A DNA stretch of 64,000 nt, from contig CAVQUX010000024.1 in NCBI GenBank assembly GCA_963716925.1, forward strand, positions 310,001 to 374,000, read 5' to 3'. This document shows positions 8,144 through 17,420 of the stretch, in pieces. A program made the translations under genes and the position numbers. The first letter of the stretch is position 1. Each line of letters begins with the position of its first letter. This DNA comes from DAISKN01 sp963716925. Lineage in GTDB: Bacteria; Acidobacteriota; Vicinamibacteria; Marinacidobacterales; SMYC01. The notes beneath the pieces were generated by a model that saw only the letters and a program-made list of their open reading frames with translations, had not been told where the DNA came from and ran no database searches.

Positions 8144-8479
8144 CGCACTCCTCCCTTCGGACTCCGGGACAGCCCAGACTCCATGAAAGTGGCTCCGTTC
8201 TCCTTTCGTCGGAGGCGAGGAGGCGATTGACCGAAGTGCCGGAAAGAAAATAAGTGCAGCGGGAACCGCGACGGTCTAACGAATACTATGACTGTCTCTT
8301 GTTGCGGGACCGCCCTTTCCCCGAGTAACCCCGGCGCACCGGTCGAGACGGAGACCCCCGTCGCCGTCGAGACGAGGGTGCATCATACTCCTATCTGCCG
8401 CGCGCGAGGTGGAATTCGAAGCGGTGTTTCCCCCCAAAGGGAGCGCGCGGCTCGAGCTCCTTTCGACCCTGTCTCCCGG
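8144..8479. other. Intergenic region between divergent genes, nothing recognised
   Basis: About 335 bases. The right end leads into the PadR promoter. Short frames inside lack homology that I can recognise and have no ribosome-binding sites. Confidence 0.5.
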
Positions 8480-8518
8480 ATATAACCATTGACGTTATAT
8501 CCCATGTGGTTATATACT
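8480..8518 (+). promoter_or_regulatory. PadR promoter with three TATAAC-type half-sites
   Basis: TTGACG (8489-8494), 18-base spacer, TATACT (8513-8518): a good sigma70-type promoter. Three copies of one short motif overlay it: ATATAACC (8480-8487), GTTATAT (8494-8500) and GGTTATAT (8509-8516), the first and third being inverted to each other. PadR proteins bind AT-rich dyads of this kind at their own promoters, so autoregulation is likely. The -10 hexamer ends seven bases before the GTG at 8526. Confidence 0.75.
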
Positions 8519-8525
8519 GCGCGGC

Positions 8526-8888
8526 GTGAAGTACGAGACCGATAGACTCGAAGCGATGCTTCCCTTGCCGGAGGCGACGTTCTACATCCTCACCGCGCTC
8601 GCGGATTGCGACCGGCACGGGTACGGCGTCCTGCAGGACGTCGCCGCGCGGACGCAGGGAAAGATCCGCCTCGGGGCGGGAACGCTCTATCGTTCCCTGC
8701 AGCGGATGCTGGAGCAGGGGCTCATCATCGAAACCCGGGAGCGGCCCGCCCCGGAGGACGACGACGAGAGGCGGCGCTACTATCGGATCACGCCGCTCGG
8801 GCGCGCCGTTGCCAGAGCGGAGTCGACTCGCCTCGCCGGGCTCGTCGCCCTCGCGCGAGCACGCGGGCTCGCGCCTCGTGGCGCATGA
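8526..8888 (+). CDS. PadR family transcriptional regulator
   Basis: Winged-helix regulator of 120 residues. The core runs from PEATFYILTALADCDRHGYG through KIRLGAGTLYRSLQRMLEQG to RRRYYRITPLGRAVA, the standard PadR order of recognition helix, wing and C-terminal helix. Start GTG 8526 would be leaderless from the promoter just upstream; ATG 8556 is an alternative that would still keep the domain. Acidobacterial ADOP permease genes often follow a PadR gene, and here the permease starts ten bases downstream, so PadR most likely controls that permease. The effector is unknown. Confidence 0.9.
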   Translation: MKYETDRLEAMLPLPEATFYILTALADCDRHGYGVLQDVAARTQGKIRLGAGTLYRSLQRMLEQGLIIETRERPAPEDDDERRRYYRITPLGRAVARAESTRLAGLVALARARGLAPRGA

Positions 8889-8898
8889 GGTCGCTGCG

Positions 8899-11498
8899 AT
8901 GAAACGCGTTCACGAGCTGCTCCTCTACCTCTACCCCGCGGCCTTCCGCGGGGAATACGCCGATGAGCTCCGGCAGATCTTGGCCGACAAGAGCCGGCGC
9001 ACGAACGGCTTTCTCGTTTCGCTCGCGTTCTGGCTCGACGTCGTCACCGACGCTTTCGTCGCCGCCGCAGGAGCCCACTGGGATCTGCTGCGTCAGGATC
9101 TTCTCTATACCCGACGCTCCCTCGCCCGTTCTCCCGGTTTCGTCGTGACCGCCATCACCGTCGCCGCTCTCGGAATCGGCGTGACGACGACGGTCTTCAC
9201 GCTCACCGACCAGGCGCTGTTGCGGCCGCTTCCCGTCACCGGCGCCGAACGTCTCGTGAAGCTATGGCAAAACGTGCCGGAGTACTCCCGGATGGAGCTC
9301 TCGCCCGCGAACTACCGCGACTGGAAGAGCCGCTCGCGCTCGTTCGAAAAGTTCGCAGCGTACTACTTGAATCCCGTGAATCTCGTCGGCCAGGGCGAGC
9401 CGCTGCGGGTTCGGAACGTGGCGGTCACCGGCGAGTTCTTTGCCACGCTGGGCATCGAGCCTGTGCTCGGCCGCGCTCTGGACGGCGAAGACGATCGAGA
9501 GGGCGCCGAGCCCGCGGCCGTCCTCAGCTATCGGCTCTGGCAGAACCTCTTCGGCGGAGATCCGGTGTTGGGAACGACGATTCGTCTCGACGGCACCCCT
9601 TGGGAGGTCGTCGGGGTCATGCCGCCAGAGTTCTACTTTCCGGCGCGAGAGACCGACCTCTGGACTCCCGCGCGATTCCGACCGGATGACTTCGAAGACC
9701 GGAACGACAACTATCTCTACGGGCTCGCGCGGCTCGCATCCGGTGTCACCCTCGAGGAGGCGCGCGCCGAGATGACCCTGGTCACGGCGCAGCTCCAGGA
9801 AGAGTACCCGGAGACCAACAAGGACTCCTCGGTGACGATGATCCCGCTTCGAGACGACGTTCCGAGAGACGCGCGGTTGATTCTGTGGGGTCTCGCGGGT
9901 GCTTCCATTTGCGTTCTCCTGATCGCCTGCACGAACCTTGCGAGTCTTCTGCTCGCCCGCGGTCTGGAGCGGCAGAAGGAACTGACGGTCCGCACGGCGA
10001 TGGGAGCGGGCCGCGAGCGTCTGGTTCGCCAGCTGCTCACCGAGAATCTGGCTCTCGCCGGCCTCGGAGGCCTGATGGGTTCCTGTCCGCCACCGCCGCG
10101 GTGCCGCGGTTGGTGCGGCTCGTGCCCGCGACCCTCCCCGTGGGAGAGCCCTCGACCGTCGACCTCAGGGTTGCCCTGTTCGCCCTCCTCGTCACCTGCG
10201 TCACCGGCATGGGATTCGGCGTCCTGCCCGCGCTTCGTGGACGGCGCGGCATGGAGTTCTCCGGTCTCCGCGAGGGGGTTCGCGCCGGCATCGGCGGTCG
10301 CCGACAGAGACTTCGCTCCCTCCTCGTCGCGCTGCAGGTGATGGCGACCGTCGTGCTGCTGACGACGTCCGGGCTTCTGATGCGCGCCCTCGCTCGGGTC
10401 TCGTCCCAGGATCCGGGGTTCCGTACGGAGGACGTCCTCGCGGTGAACACGCCCGTCGCCTGGACGGCCTATCAGGAGACCGCTCGCCGCTCGGCGCTCT
10501 ACGCGCGCATCCTCGCGGAAGCGCGAGCCCTGCCGGGAGTCTCTCAAGCGGCGTTCACGAGCTATCTCCCGATGGAGATGGGAGGAGGCATCTGGCCGGT
10601 GAAAATCCCGGGACGCGAAGAGACCGGCGGAGCCGGGAGACAGGGTCTGTGGACGGCCAGTCTTCGGTTCGTGACTCCGGGTTTCTTCGCCACGATGGGC
10701 ATCCCCCTTCGAGCCGGTCGCGACTTCGACGAGCGCGACACCGGGGAGGCGCGTTACGTGGCCGTCGTGAGTGAATCCTTCGTCGAGCGTTTCTGGCCAG
10801 GTGAGGATCCGCTGGGGAAGCGCTTCGCGTTCGGGTTGGCCGAGCGAGAGGTCGCGGGCGTCGTGGGCGACGTCCGCGTGCGGGGGCTCGAGCGACCGAG
10901 CGAGCCCCAGGTATACCTTCCGCACCAGCAGGTCCCGGACGGAAGTCTCATCGGCTACACGCCGAAAGAGCTCGTGGTTCGGACGACCCTGGCGAAAGAG
11001 CCTTTGATCGCGGAGATTCGACGGATCATTCGGCGCGCCGATGCGGAGCTGCCCGTGGGAAAGGCTCGTACGCTCGCCGAGGTCGTCGGCGATCAGACGA
11101 CGCCGCGACGGGTTCAGGTTGGCCTGCTCGGTACGTTCAGCGCTTTCTCCTTGACTCTATCGGGCATCGGACTCTACGGGCTGCTCGCGTTCTCCGTCTC
11201 GCAGCGGCGGAGCGAGCTCGGCCTTCGCCTCGCTCTGGGGGCTCCGGTCTCGGGAATCGTCGGCATGGTGATGAAGGAGGCAGCCCTACTGACGGCCGGG
11301 GGAGCGGCAACCGGGGTCGCTCTCGGCTACGCTGCCGCACGCGGGCTCGAAGCGCTTCTCTTCGGCGTCCGACCCGGCGATGCGCCGACGTACCTCGTCT
11401 CGGGCGGCATCGTCGCCCTCCTGGCGCTCGCGGCCTGTGCCCTACCCGCCTTCCGCGCGGCGAGCATCGACCCCACCGAAGCACTACGCAGCGAGTAG
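8899..11498 (+). CDS. ADOP-type ABC permease, copy 2, with one frameshift near 10080
   Basis: About 866 residues once one base is restored. Start ATG 8899 follows GAGG. Unlike copy 1 it has an N-terminal prefix (LYPAAFRGEYADEL, residues about 10-23) of the kind found in PadR-linked ADOPs, then MacB_PCD/FtsX unit one (LGIGVTTTVFTLTDQALLRP) and unit two ending LGLRLALGAPVSGIVG. The frame breaks near 10080: GGTTCCTGTCC would read GGT TTC CTG TCC with one more T, giving GFLSATAAVPRLVRLVP in line with the family. Everything on both sides is conserved, so this is either a sequencing error or a recent mutation. Paired with PadR upstream. Confidence 0.85.
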
Positions 11499-11584
11499 GC
11501 TCGGCAGCAAACGACGGAACCACGGGATTTCGCTCTTCGCCCGCTCCTATCGGACCGCGTTAGGATCCGTCCGACGGAAGGACC

Positions 11585-12423
11585 ATGAACCGGTGGCGCG
11601 GGACCGACGCGGTGATCGTCCTTTATCTCTTCGTGACCGCGGGGCTGGTCGTCGCGTTCCGCGAGAAGCTCTCCGTCCTGGAAGCTCGTCGCCGCTGCCC
11701 ACCTCGCCTCAGCGGCCCTCGTCGTTTCCCTCCGCTTCGTGCGCTTTCGGTTCGTTCGCGACTGGTACCCCGTGGCGCTCTTCCCCGTGCTCTACAAAGA
11801 AGTCGAGTTCCTCGCCGCCGCGTTCGGAAACTGGGGGCTCACCGAACCCCTTGTCGAGCTGGAGAGCTCGCTCTTCGGAGAATCCGAGCCTTTACCTGAG
11901 CCGCGAGCTCCCGTGGGTGGCACTCTCCGAGTATTTGCACTTCTGCTACTTCTCGTACGTGCTATGGCTCCCTCTCGTCGGCGGGTACTTGTATTTTCAT
12001 GGCAAGCTCGAGGCGTTTCGTGAGCTGGTTCTCCTCGTTTCGGTGACTTTCTCGGTGAGCTATCTCATCTACATCCTGTTTCCGGTGGACAGCCCCTTCT
12101 ACCTCTCCCATCCTCCGGGTGCGCCTCTCGCGGGAAATCTCTTCTACGACCTCGTGCATTTCGTATCGGAGCGCGGCGGCGCGCGCGGGGGCGCGTTTCC
12201 GAGCTCCCATGTCTCGGTCTCGACGGTCATCCTGCTGACCGTCCTTCGATACGAGCCGAGACTCGGTCTCTGGCTTCTCCCGATTTATCCGGGGCTGGTC
12301 GTGGCCACCGTTTACGGAAGGTTCCACTACGCGGTCGATGTTTTCGCTGGCTGGGCTCTCGCCGGGACGGTGGTGTTGGGCTACCGGCTCCTCGAGCGAG
12401 TGCAGCTGAAGGGAGCCAAGTAA
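11585..12423 (+). pseudogene. PAP2-superfamily membrane phosphatase, two frameshifts
   Basis: Reading three frames in turn gives one polytopic protein of about 279 residues. Frame 1 starts at ATG 11585 (MNRWRGTDAVIVLYLFVTAG); the frame changes near 11676 to WKLVAAAHLASAALVVSLRF and again near 11879 to NPSLYLSRELPWV. Each break is explained by one extra base (CTCTCCG and GGAGAAT). The C-terminal half has the PAP2 signature: FPSSHVSVSTV and YGRFHYAVDVFAGW with histidine and aspartate four apart, flanked by transmembrane segments. Best fit is the PAP2_3/inositolphosphotransferase-like subgroup. Two indels 200 bases apart mean it is either damaged or badly sequenced. Confidence 0.75.
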
Positions 12424-12432
12424 CGTAACTCG

Positions 12433-12660
12433 TCAAGGGATCCAGGTCTCGTCGTCGATCGTGACCGCACCCGGCTCGATATAACCGCGCCTCGTCGCGA
12501 CCTGCTTCAACATCACCGGGGAAGCTCGCTAGCATCGACTCGGGCGTCGCGTCGACGACGAAGTGCCTCGAATCGGCTCCCGACACGACGGCGCCCGGGA
12601 AGCGCCTGTCGAGCTCGATAGAGCATCGCCCTCCGACGAGAATACCCCACGGGGCTGCCC
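12433..12660 (-). pseudogene. Possible 3' remnant of an unidentified gene
   Basis: On the minus strand a frame reads GRCSIELDRRFPGAVVSG and RHFVVDATPESMLASFP, then a shift near 12510 leads to MLKQVATRRGYIEPGAVTID and the stop at 12433-12435. The joined text looks more protein-like than chance frames, but I do not recognise a family and there is no start or ribosome-binding site. An inverted repeat GGCTGCCCG/CGGGCAGCC (12652-12660 / 12712-12720) borders it. Confidence 0.3.
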
Positions 12661-12724
12661 GACCGAGCCGAGCGGGGGGTTAGCGCCTTTGCCTGAAGCC
12701 GGCGCCCCCCCGGGCAGCCGGCTC

Positions 12725-12754
12725 TTGACAGAAGGCCGCGATCTGAAGTATTCA
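12725..12754 (+). promoter_or_regulatory. sigma70-like promoter for the metzincin lipoprotein gene
   Basis: Consensus TTGACA (12725-12730), 18-base spacer, TATTCA (12749-12754). The ATG at 12765 is only ten bases beyond the -10, so the leader would be a few bases at most and no Shine-Dalgarno is present. Confidence 0.65.
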
Positions 12755-12764
12755 ATCGCCCGTC

Positions 12765-13856
12765 ATGCGGGTGTCGGCGGGTGCCCTCATTCTCGGAGCG
12801 GGAATCGGTGCCCTTGCGGGCTGCGGGGACGTCCCCGGACCCACGACACCGACCACCGCCGCCCCGACGGCCGAGACGTTCGCGCTCACGTCGAGCCCGA
12901 TGGCGTTCTCGAACGTCGTCTTCACGGGTCTGGTGCGCGATTCCGTGACCGGTCTCCCGGTCGGTGGAGCCCATGTCGCGCTGTCCGATCTCGCCGAGGC
13001 GGAGGCAGACGGCGACGGGGTGTTCTCGATTCCGCTCACCCAGGCTGGCGTGGTTTCCGTGCGAGCGGAGGCCGAAGGCTATTTCCCGCGCCAAACGCGC
13101 GCGCTCACGGGCTCGTCGACGCCAATCGAGATCGAGCTAATCCCTCAGAACGGAGACTTCGACCTCGATTTCTACGACCATGTCTTTCGCAACGTGGGCG
13201 AATCGGGCACGACCCTCTGGGTCACCGAGCCCACGTTCGAGATCTTGACCCAGGTCTTCGACTGCGTCGACCACCAGACGACGGATGCCTGCGACCTCTT
13301 CGAAGCGACCGACGAGACCGTCCCCGGCCAGTTCGTCTCGATGGCGCGCGAGGTGGTGGGTGCCGACACCTCGCGTTACACCGGAGGTGCGGTTCTTGGC
13401 ACGGACGTGCGCGTCGTGGACGTCGCTCCCGGAACTCAGATCAGGAGAAGCGAGGCCTGGATCCGGGACAAGGTTCGCTTCGTGATCGCCCGCCTGCCGA
13501 GCGGGTCCTCATGGACCACCCGCTGGATCTACCGGAATACCTCGAACTACTACTCCGGCTTCATCGTCATCAACAAGTCGACGCACAAGACCGAGCGCGG
13601 CGTCTACAGCCATGAGCTCGCTCATTCGCTGGGATACAGCCATCCGCTGGGAGGAGACCGTGTCCCCATTCCCTCCATCATGCGGTACGGCCACGGTAAC
13701 GATCCCTATCCGTCGGACGTTCTCCACGGCAGCATCCTCTACCGGCGTCCTCCCGGGAGCCGTTCCCCCGACGAAGACCCCGAAGACTTCGTCTTGAACG
13801 GCTTGCGGCTTCCGGCCGCGGGAGCCGAAGACCTCATTGAAGAGACGATGCGCTGA
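12765..13856 (+). CDS. Metzincin-type zinc metalloprotease, predicted lipoprotein
   Basis: Protein of 363 residues. Residues 1-20 are a lipoprotein signal with lipobox LAGC. Next comes a Thr/Pro-rich linker, then a carboxypeptidase-regulatory-like beta domain (FTGLVRDSVTGLPVGGAHVA to VRAEAEGYFPRQT, about residues 45-110). The C-terminal part carries the full metzincin zinc site HELAHSLGYSH (HExxHxxGxxH) with a following SIMRYG that fits the Met-turn. Together this describes a membrane-tethered extracytoplasmic protease of the metzincin clan. Substrate unknown. Cysteines in FDCVDHQTTDACD could form a disulfide. It is convergent with the ADOP gene downstream. Confidence 0.85.
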   Translation: MRVSAGALILGAGIGALAGCGDVPGPTTPTTAAPTAETFALTSSPMAFSNVVFTGLVRDSVTGLPVGGAHVALSDLAEAEADGDGVFSIPLTQAGVVSVRAEAEGYFPRQTRALTGSSTPIEIELIPQNGDFDLDFYDHVFRNVGESGTTLWVTEPTFEILTQVFDCVDHQTTDACDLFEATDETVPGQFVSMAREVVGADTSRYTGGAVLGTDVRVVDVAPGTQIRRSEAWIRDKVRFVIARLPSGSSWTTRWIYRNTSNYYSGFIVINKSTHKTERGVYSHELAHSLGYSHPLGGDRVPIPSIMRYGHGNDPYPSDVLHGSILYRRPPGSRSPDEDPEDFVLNGLRLPAAGAEDLIEETMR

Positions 13857-13892
13857 GGCGCGCTTCCTCGTCCATAGGCGTCTGAATCTTCC

Positions 13893-16331
13893 TCAGTCCT
13901 GGCGAAGAGCCTGTACCGGGTCGAGCCGCGCGGCCCACCACGCGGGCACGAAGCAGGCGGCGAGCGTGACCGCGAGCAGCAGCAGCGAAACGCTCGCGTA
14001 GGTAGCGAGGTCGGACGCTTCCACGCCGAAGAGCAGGCTCCCCAACCCGCGCGCCGCCGCGTAGGCGGCAACGAGACCGGCGGCGATTCCCCACGCGCTC
14101 CGTTTCAAACCCTCGCCGAGCACGAGCGAGAGGATATCGGGCGCTCGGGCGCCGAGCGCGAGCCGCAGGCCGGTTTCGCGAGTGCGCTGGGCGACGGTGT
14201 AGGAGACGACTCCGTAGATTCCGACCACTGCCATGACGAGCGCGATGAGGGCGAACGTCGCGATCAAGACGACGCTGAAGCGGCGCGCGGCCGCCGCGGC
14301 TTCGAGGTAATACCCGCTCAGGCGGGCTCCGGCCGAAGCGACGTTCGGGTCCACGGCGTCGACGGCGTGCTTCACCGCCTCGCCGAGAGCGAGCGAATCG
14401 CCCTCCGCCCGCACCACCACGAACTGCGTCTGGGCGAGCCAGATGAGGAGGTTCCGAGGCACCTGGTGATAGGGCACGTAGATGTGGGGCTCGGGAGCGG
14501 TCTCGAGGCTCCCGTGATGAACGTCGCCGGCGACCCCCACGATCTCGATCGGCCGGAAGCCCTCGGGCGTGTCCTTGACGAGGAGCTGAAGGCCCAGAGG
14601 GTCGCGGTCCGGGAAGCTCTCCCGCACGAAGGACTGGCTGACGATCGCGACCGGCGGTGCGCCGACGCGATCGAGATCGCCGAACGCTCGTCCCGCCAGG
14701 ACGGGGATCCCCATGGTGCGGAAGTAGTCGGGGGTCACCATTCGGTAGAGAGCCGTCGGGAGCTGGTCCTCGGAGGCCGGCGGCCGGTCGGCCACTTTGT
14801 AGTCCGCGCTCGCGATCGCGCCGTTGAGAGGAAGCTGATTCGTGCCCGCGACCGATTCGACGCCGGGGAGCTCCAGAAGGCGCTCCTCGAGCTGCTCGAA
14901 GAACCTGCTGATGCTCTCGTTGTCGGGGTAGTCCTTGAGCGGGAGCGATATCCTGACGGTGAGCGCCGTCGCGGCGAAACCGGGCTCGATCCGCATCACC
15001 GCGAGGAAGCTCCTGTAGAGGAGCGATGCTCCCGTGAGCAGCACCACCATCACCGAGACCTGCGCCGCGACAATCGCGCCGCGGGCACGGCTGCCGTCGG
15101 CCGTGCCGGTTCCGCGGCGGCCCGACGAAAGGTCCCGCTTCGACGCCGAGCCGAGCACCCGCCACACGGGCGCCAGTCCGAAGCCGAGCCCGGCGACCAC
15201 GGCGATTGTTGCCGTGAACGCGAGCACGTTCCCATTCAGGCCGATCCCCTGGGACCGGGGCATGGCGGTCGGGCTGAGCGCCACGAGCGCGGGGACGGTC
15301 CACCAGGCCAGCAACAGGCCGAGGAGAGCGCCGGCGAAGGACAGCAGCGCCGCCTCGACCAAGAGTTCCCGCGCGAGGCGCGCGGGGCGTGCCCCCAAGG
15401 CCCGGCGGATCGCCATCTCCTGGCGGCGGGCGGTCGCGCGCGCGAGCATCAGGTTCGCGAGGTTCGCGCAGGCGACCAGCAGCAGGAGCCCCACCGCGGC
15501 CATCGACATCACGAGCGTCCGGCTGAAGTTGCGCGTCAACTCCTCGCGAAAAGGGGTGACCAGCACTCCCTTCTTGCGCGCGTACGTGCCCGGGAACTCC
15601 TGCTGCAACCGCTTCCCGATGTCTTCGAGATCCGCGGCGACCAAGGCCGGACTCGAGCCCTCGCGGGCGCGCGCGACGATGCGCAGGAAGTTCGTGGACT
15701 CCCGGTTGTGCCGCCACGGGTCCAGCTCCGGCGCGAGAGGGATCGCGAGATCGATGTCCGGCACGGGAAATAGAAACTCCCGCGGCAGCACGCCGACCAC
15801 GGTGTAGGCCTGGCCGTTGAGAAAGACGGCGCGCCCGACGACTCCGGGGTCGCTCCCGAAGCGCCGCTGCCATAGACCGTGGGACAGCATCACGACCTTC
15901 TCGCTACCCGGATCGTCGTCCGCGGGGCGCAGCCTGCGGCCGAGAACCGCCGAGACTCCCAGCATCTCGAAGAGGTTCCCCGACACCCGCATACCCGGAA
16001 CGCGCTCCGTGGTCCCTTCGCCGCCGAGGTTCCCGCTCCAGCCCGCGAGACCGGCGACCGCCTCGAGGCTGCGGTTCTCGTCCCGATAATCGCAGAACTC
16101 CGGAAGCGAGAAGGGGTAGCGATCGGTCGAGGTGTGACGCGACCAGATCGCGTAGACCCGCTCCGGGGAGGAGAAGGGCATCGGCTTCAGCAGCACGGCC
16201 TCGACCACGCTGAAGAGCGCCGCGTTCGCGCCGATCGAAAGGGCGAGCGTCGAGAGCGCGAGGACCGTGAACCCGGGGGTGCGGGTCAGACGGCGAACGG
16301 CGTGCCTCAGGTCCAGAGCCAGGTCAGCCAT
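13893..16331 (-). CDS. ADOP-type ABC permease, copy 3
   Basis: Intact protein of 812 residues, MacB_PCD/FtsX twice. Marks: LALSIGANAALFSVVEAVLL after the first helix, AIRRALGARPARLARELL at the end of FtsX one, and TGLRLALGARAPDILSLVL in FtsX two. It lacks the prefix seen in copy 2 and has no PadR neighbour. It is transcribed divergently from the LysR gene, the two start codons being only 74 bases apart, so the LysR protein may control it. ATG 16331 has no Shine-Dalgarno; TAACCT lies five bases upstream. Confidence 0.9.
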   Translation of the reverse strand: MADLALDLRHAVRRLTRTPGFTVLALSTLALSIGANAALFSVVEAVLLKPMPFSSPERVYAIWSRHTSTDRYPFSLPEFCDYRDENRSLEAVAGLAGWSGNLGGEGTTERVPGMRVSGNLFEMLGVSAVLGRRLRPADDDPGSEKVVMLSHGLWQRRFGSDPGVVGRAVFLNGQAYTVVGVLPREFLFPVPDIDLAIPLAPELDPWRHNRESTNFLRIVARAREGSSPALVAADLEDIGKRLQQEFPGTYARKKGVLVTPFREELTRNFSRTLVMSMAAVGLLLLVACANLANLMLARATARRQEMAIRRALGARPARLARELLVEAALLSFAGALLGLLLAWWTVPALVALSPTAMPRSQGIGLNGNVLAFTATIAVVAGLGFGLAPVWRVLGSASKRDLSSGRRGTGTADGSRARGAIVAAQVSVMVVLLTGASLLYRSFLAVMRIEPGFAATALTVRISLPLKDYPDNESISRFFEQLEERLLELPGVESVAGTNQLPLNGAIASADYKVADRPPASEDQLPTALYRMVTPDYFRTMGIPVLAGRAFGDLDRVGAPPVAIVSQSFVRESFPDRDPLGLQLLVKDTPEGFRPIEIVGVAGDVHHGSLETAPEPHIYVPYHQVPRNLLIWLAQTQFVVVRAEGDSLALGEAVKHAVDAVDPNVASAGARLSGYYLEAAAAARRFSVVLIATFALIALVMAVVGIYGVVSYTVAQRTRETGLRLALGARAPDILSLVLGEGLKRSAWGIAAGLVAAYAAARGLGSLLFGVEASDLATYASVSLLLLAVTLAACFVPAWWAARLDPVQALRQD

Positions 16332-16336
16332 GCACG

Positions 16337-16366
16337 AGGTTAGCGCCGCGGTTCGAATGCGGACAA
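16337..16366 (-). promoter_or_regulatory. Candidate leaderless promoter of ADOP copy 3
   Basis: On the minus strand TTGTCC (16361-16366), 18-base spacer, TAACCT (16337-16342), then five bases to the ATG at 16331. It interleaves with the oppositely directed LysR promoter. Confidence 0.5.
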
Positions 16367-16370
16367 CTCA

Positions 16371-16403
16371 TTGTCTTCATTCGCTTCATGAGATAGTCTC
16401 ATG
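16371..16403 (+). promoter_or_regulatory. LysR gene promoter with -10 inside a perfect palindrome
   Basis: TTGTCT (16371-16376), 17-base spacer, TAGTCT (16394-16399). The -10 lies within CATGAGA-TAG-TCTCATG (16387-16403), a 7-bp perfect inverted repeat with the T-N11-A form expected for LysR-type sites. Only six bases separate the -10 from ATG 16406. A bound regulator would block RNA polymerase directly, which fits negative autoregulation. Confidence 0.7.
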
Positions 16404-16405
16404 GG

Positions 16406-17347
16406 ATGATCCTGGAGGTCCGCCATCTCGAGCTGGTGCGGGCGATCGCCGAGGAAGGGAGCGTCACCCGCGCCGGGCTGCGGCTGCACCTCACCCAGTC
16501 CGCGCTCAGCCACCAGCTCCGCGACGCCGAGGAGCGCCTGGGCGTGCGGCTTTTCGATCGCGTCGGGCGAAGGCTCCAGCTTTCCCCGGCCGGGGAGCGC
16601 GTGCTCGCCTCGGCCAGAAGCGTGCTCGCCGAGCTCGGCCGCGTCGAGTACGAGCTTCGAGGCGACGCCGCGAAGCCGCGCGAGGGGATCCGGCTCACGA
16701 CGCAGTGCAACACGGTGTACCACTGGCTGCCCTCGCGGGTCCGGCGCTTCCAGCGCGCGCACCCCGAGGTGGAGATCGAGGTGGTGGCCGGAGCGACGGA
16801 GGACCCGATCCCCGCGCTCACCGGCGGGCAGATCGACCTCGCGATCGTTCACCGCTATGCCCGCGATCCGCGACTCCGTTTCCGTTCGCTCTTCCGCGAC
16901 GAAATGGTGGTGGTGATGCATCCCGCCCACCGGCTCGCTCGCGCCCGCTTCGTCGCGGCGGCCGACTTCGCCTCCGAGCGGCTGATTCTCTACTCGACCC
17001 CGCGGGAGTCGAACCTGGTGTTCAGCGAAGTGCTGATCCCCGCGGGCGTCTCGCCGAAGCGGCTGACGCACATCCAGCTCACGGAGGCGATCGTCGAGTT
17101 GGTGAAAGCGGGACTCGGGATCAGCGTGCTCGCGCGCTGGTCGGTGGCGCCACAGCTCGCCAAGGGAGAGCTCGTCGCGCGCCCCCTGACCCGCGGCGGA
17201 AAGTACCGGGCCTGGAGCGCGGCTTATCGCAGCCGCAATGCCCCCGAGCACTTGCTGACGTTCGTCGAGATCCTCGCCAATTACCCGATTCCACTCGGGA
17301 GGACGGCGCGAGAGCGACGTCGCACCGCTCTGGTCCTCTCGAGTTGA
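16406..17347 (+). CDS. LysR-type regulator, MetR-like
   Basis: Protein of 313 residues. The N-terminal winged helix reads VRHLELVRAIAEEGSVTRAG, LTQSALSHQLRDAEERLGVR and LFDRVGRRLQLSPAGERVL, closest to MetR, the homocysteine-responsive activator. The effector domain starts near residue 90 (RLTTQCNTVYHWLP). No methionine-synthesis gene lies close by, though a Cys/Met-metabolism PLP enzyme is encoded at 48.1 kb. The closest possible target is the divergent ADOP gene. The ATG overlaps no ribosome-binding site; the bases before it belong to the palindrome and -10, so the message should be leaderless. Confidence 0.9.
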   Translation: MILEVRHLELVRAIAEEGSVTRAGLRLHLTQSALSHQLRDAEERLGVRLFDRVGRRLQLSPAGERVLASARSVLAELGRVEYELRGDAAKPREGIRLTTQCNTVYHWLPSRVRRFQRAHPEVEIEVVAGATEDPIPALTGGQIDLAIVHRYARDPRLRFRSLFRDEMVVVMHPAHRLARARFVAAADFASERLILYSTPRESNLVFSEVLIPAGVSPKRLTHIQLTEAIVELVKAGLGISVLARWSVAPQLAKGELVARPLTRGGKYRAWSAAYRSRNAPEHLLTFVEILANYPIPLGRTARERRRTALVLSS

Positions 17348-17420
17348 GCGAACCGCTACACGGTGCTGACCGCGGCACGGTCGAGTCACCCCCGCTCGGG
17401 CGACGAGCGCCTTGCGCGGG

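Noticed and set aside
8288..8485. Small plus-strand frame before the PadR gene
   Set aside because: No ribosome-binding site, no homology I can recognise, and it overlaps the PadR promoter; most likely non-coding.
13834..15873. Minus-strand frame of 679 codons overlapping ADOP copy 3
   Set aside because: Out of register with the conserved 812-residue permease; Arg/Pro/Gly-rich with no domain.
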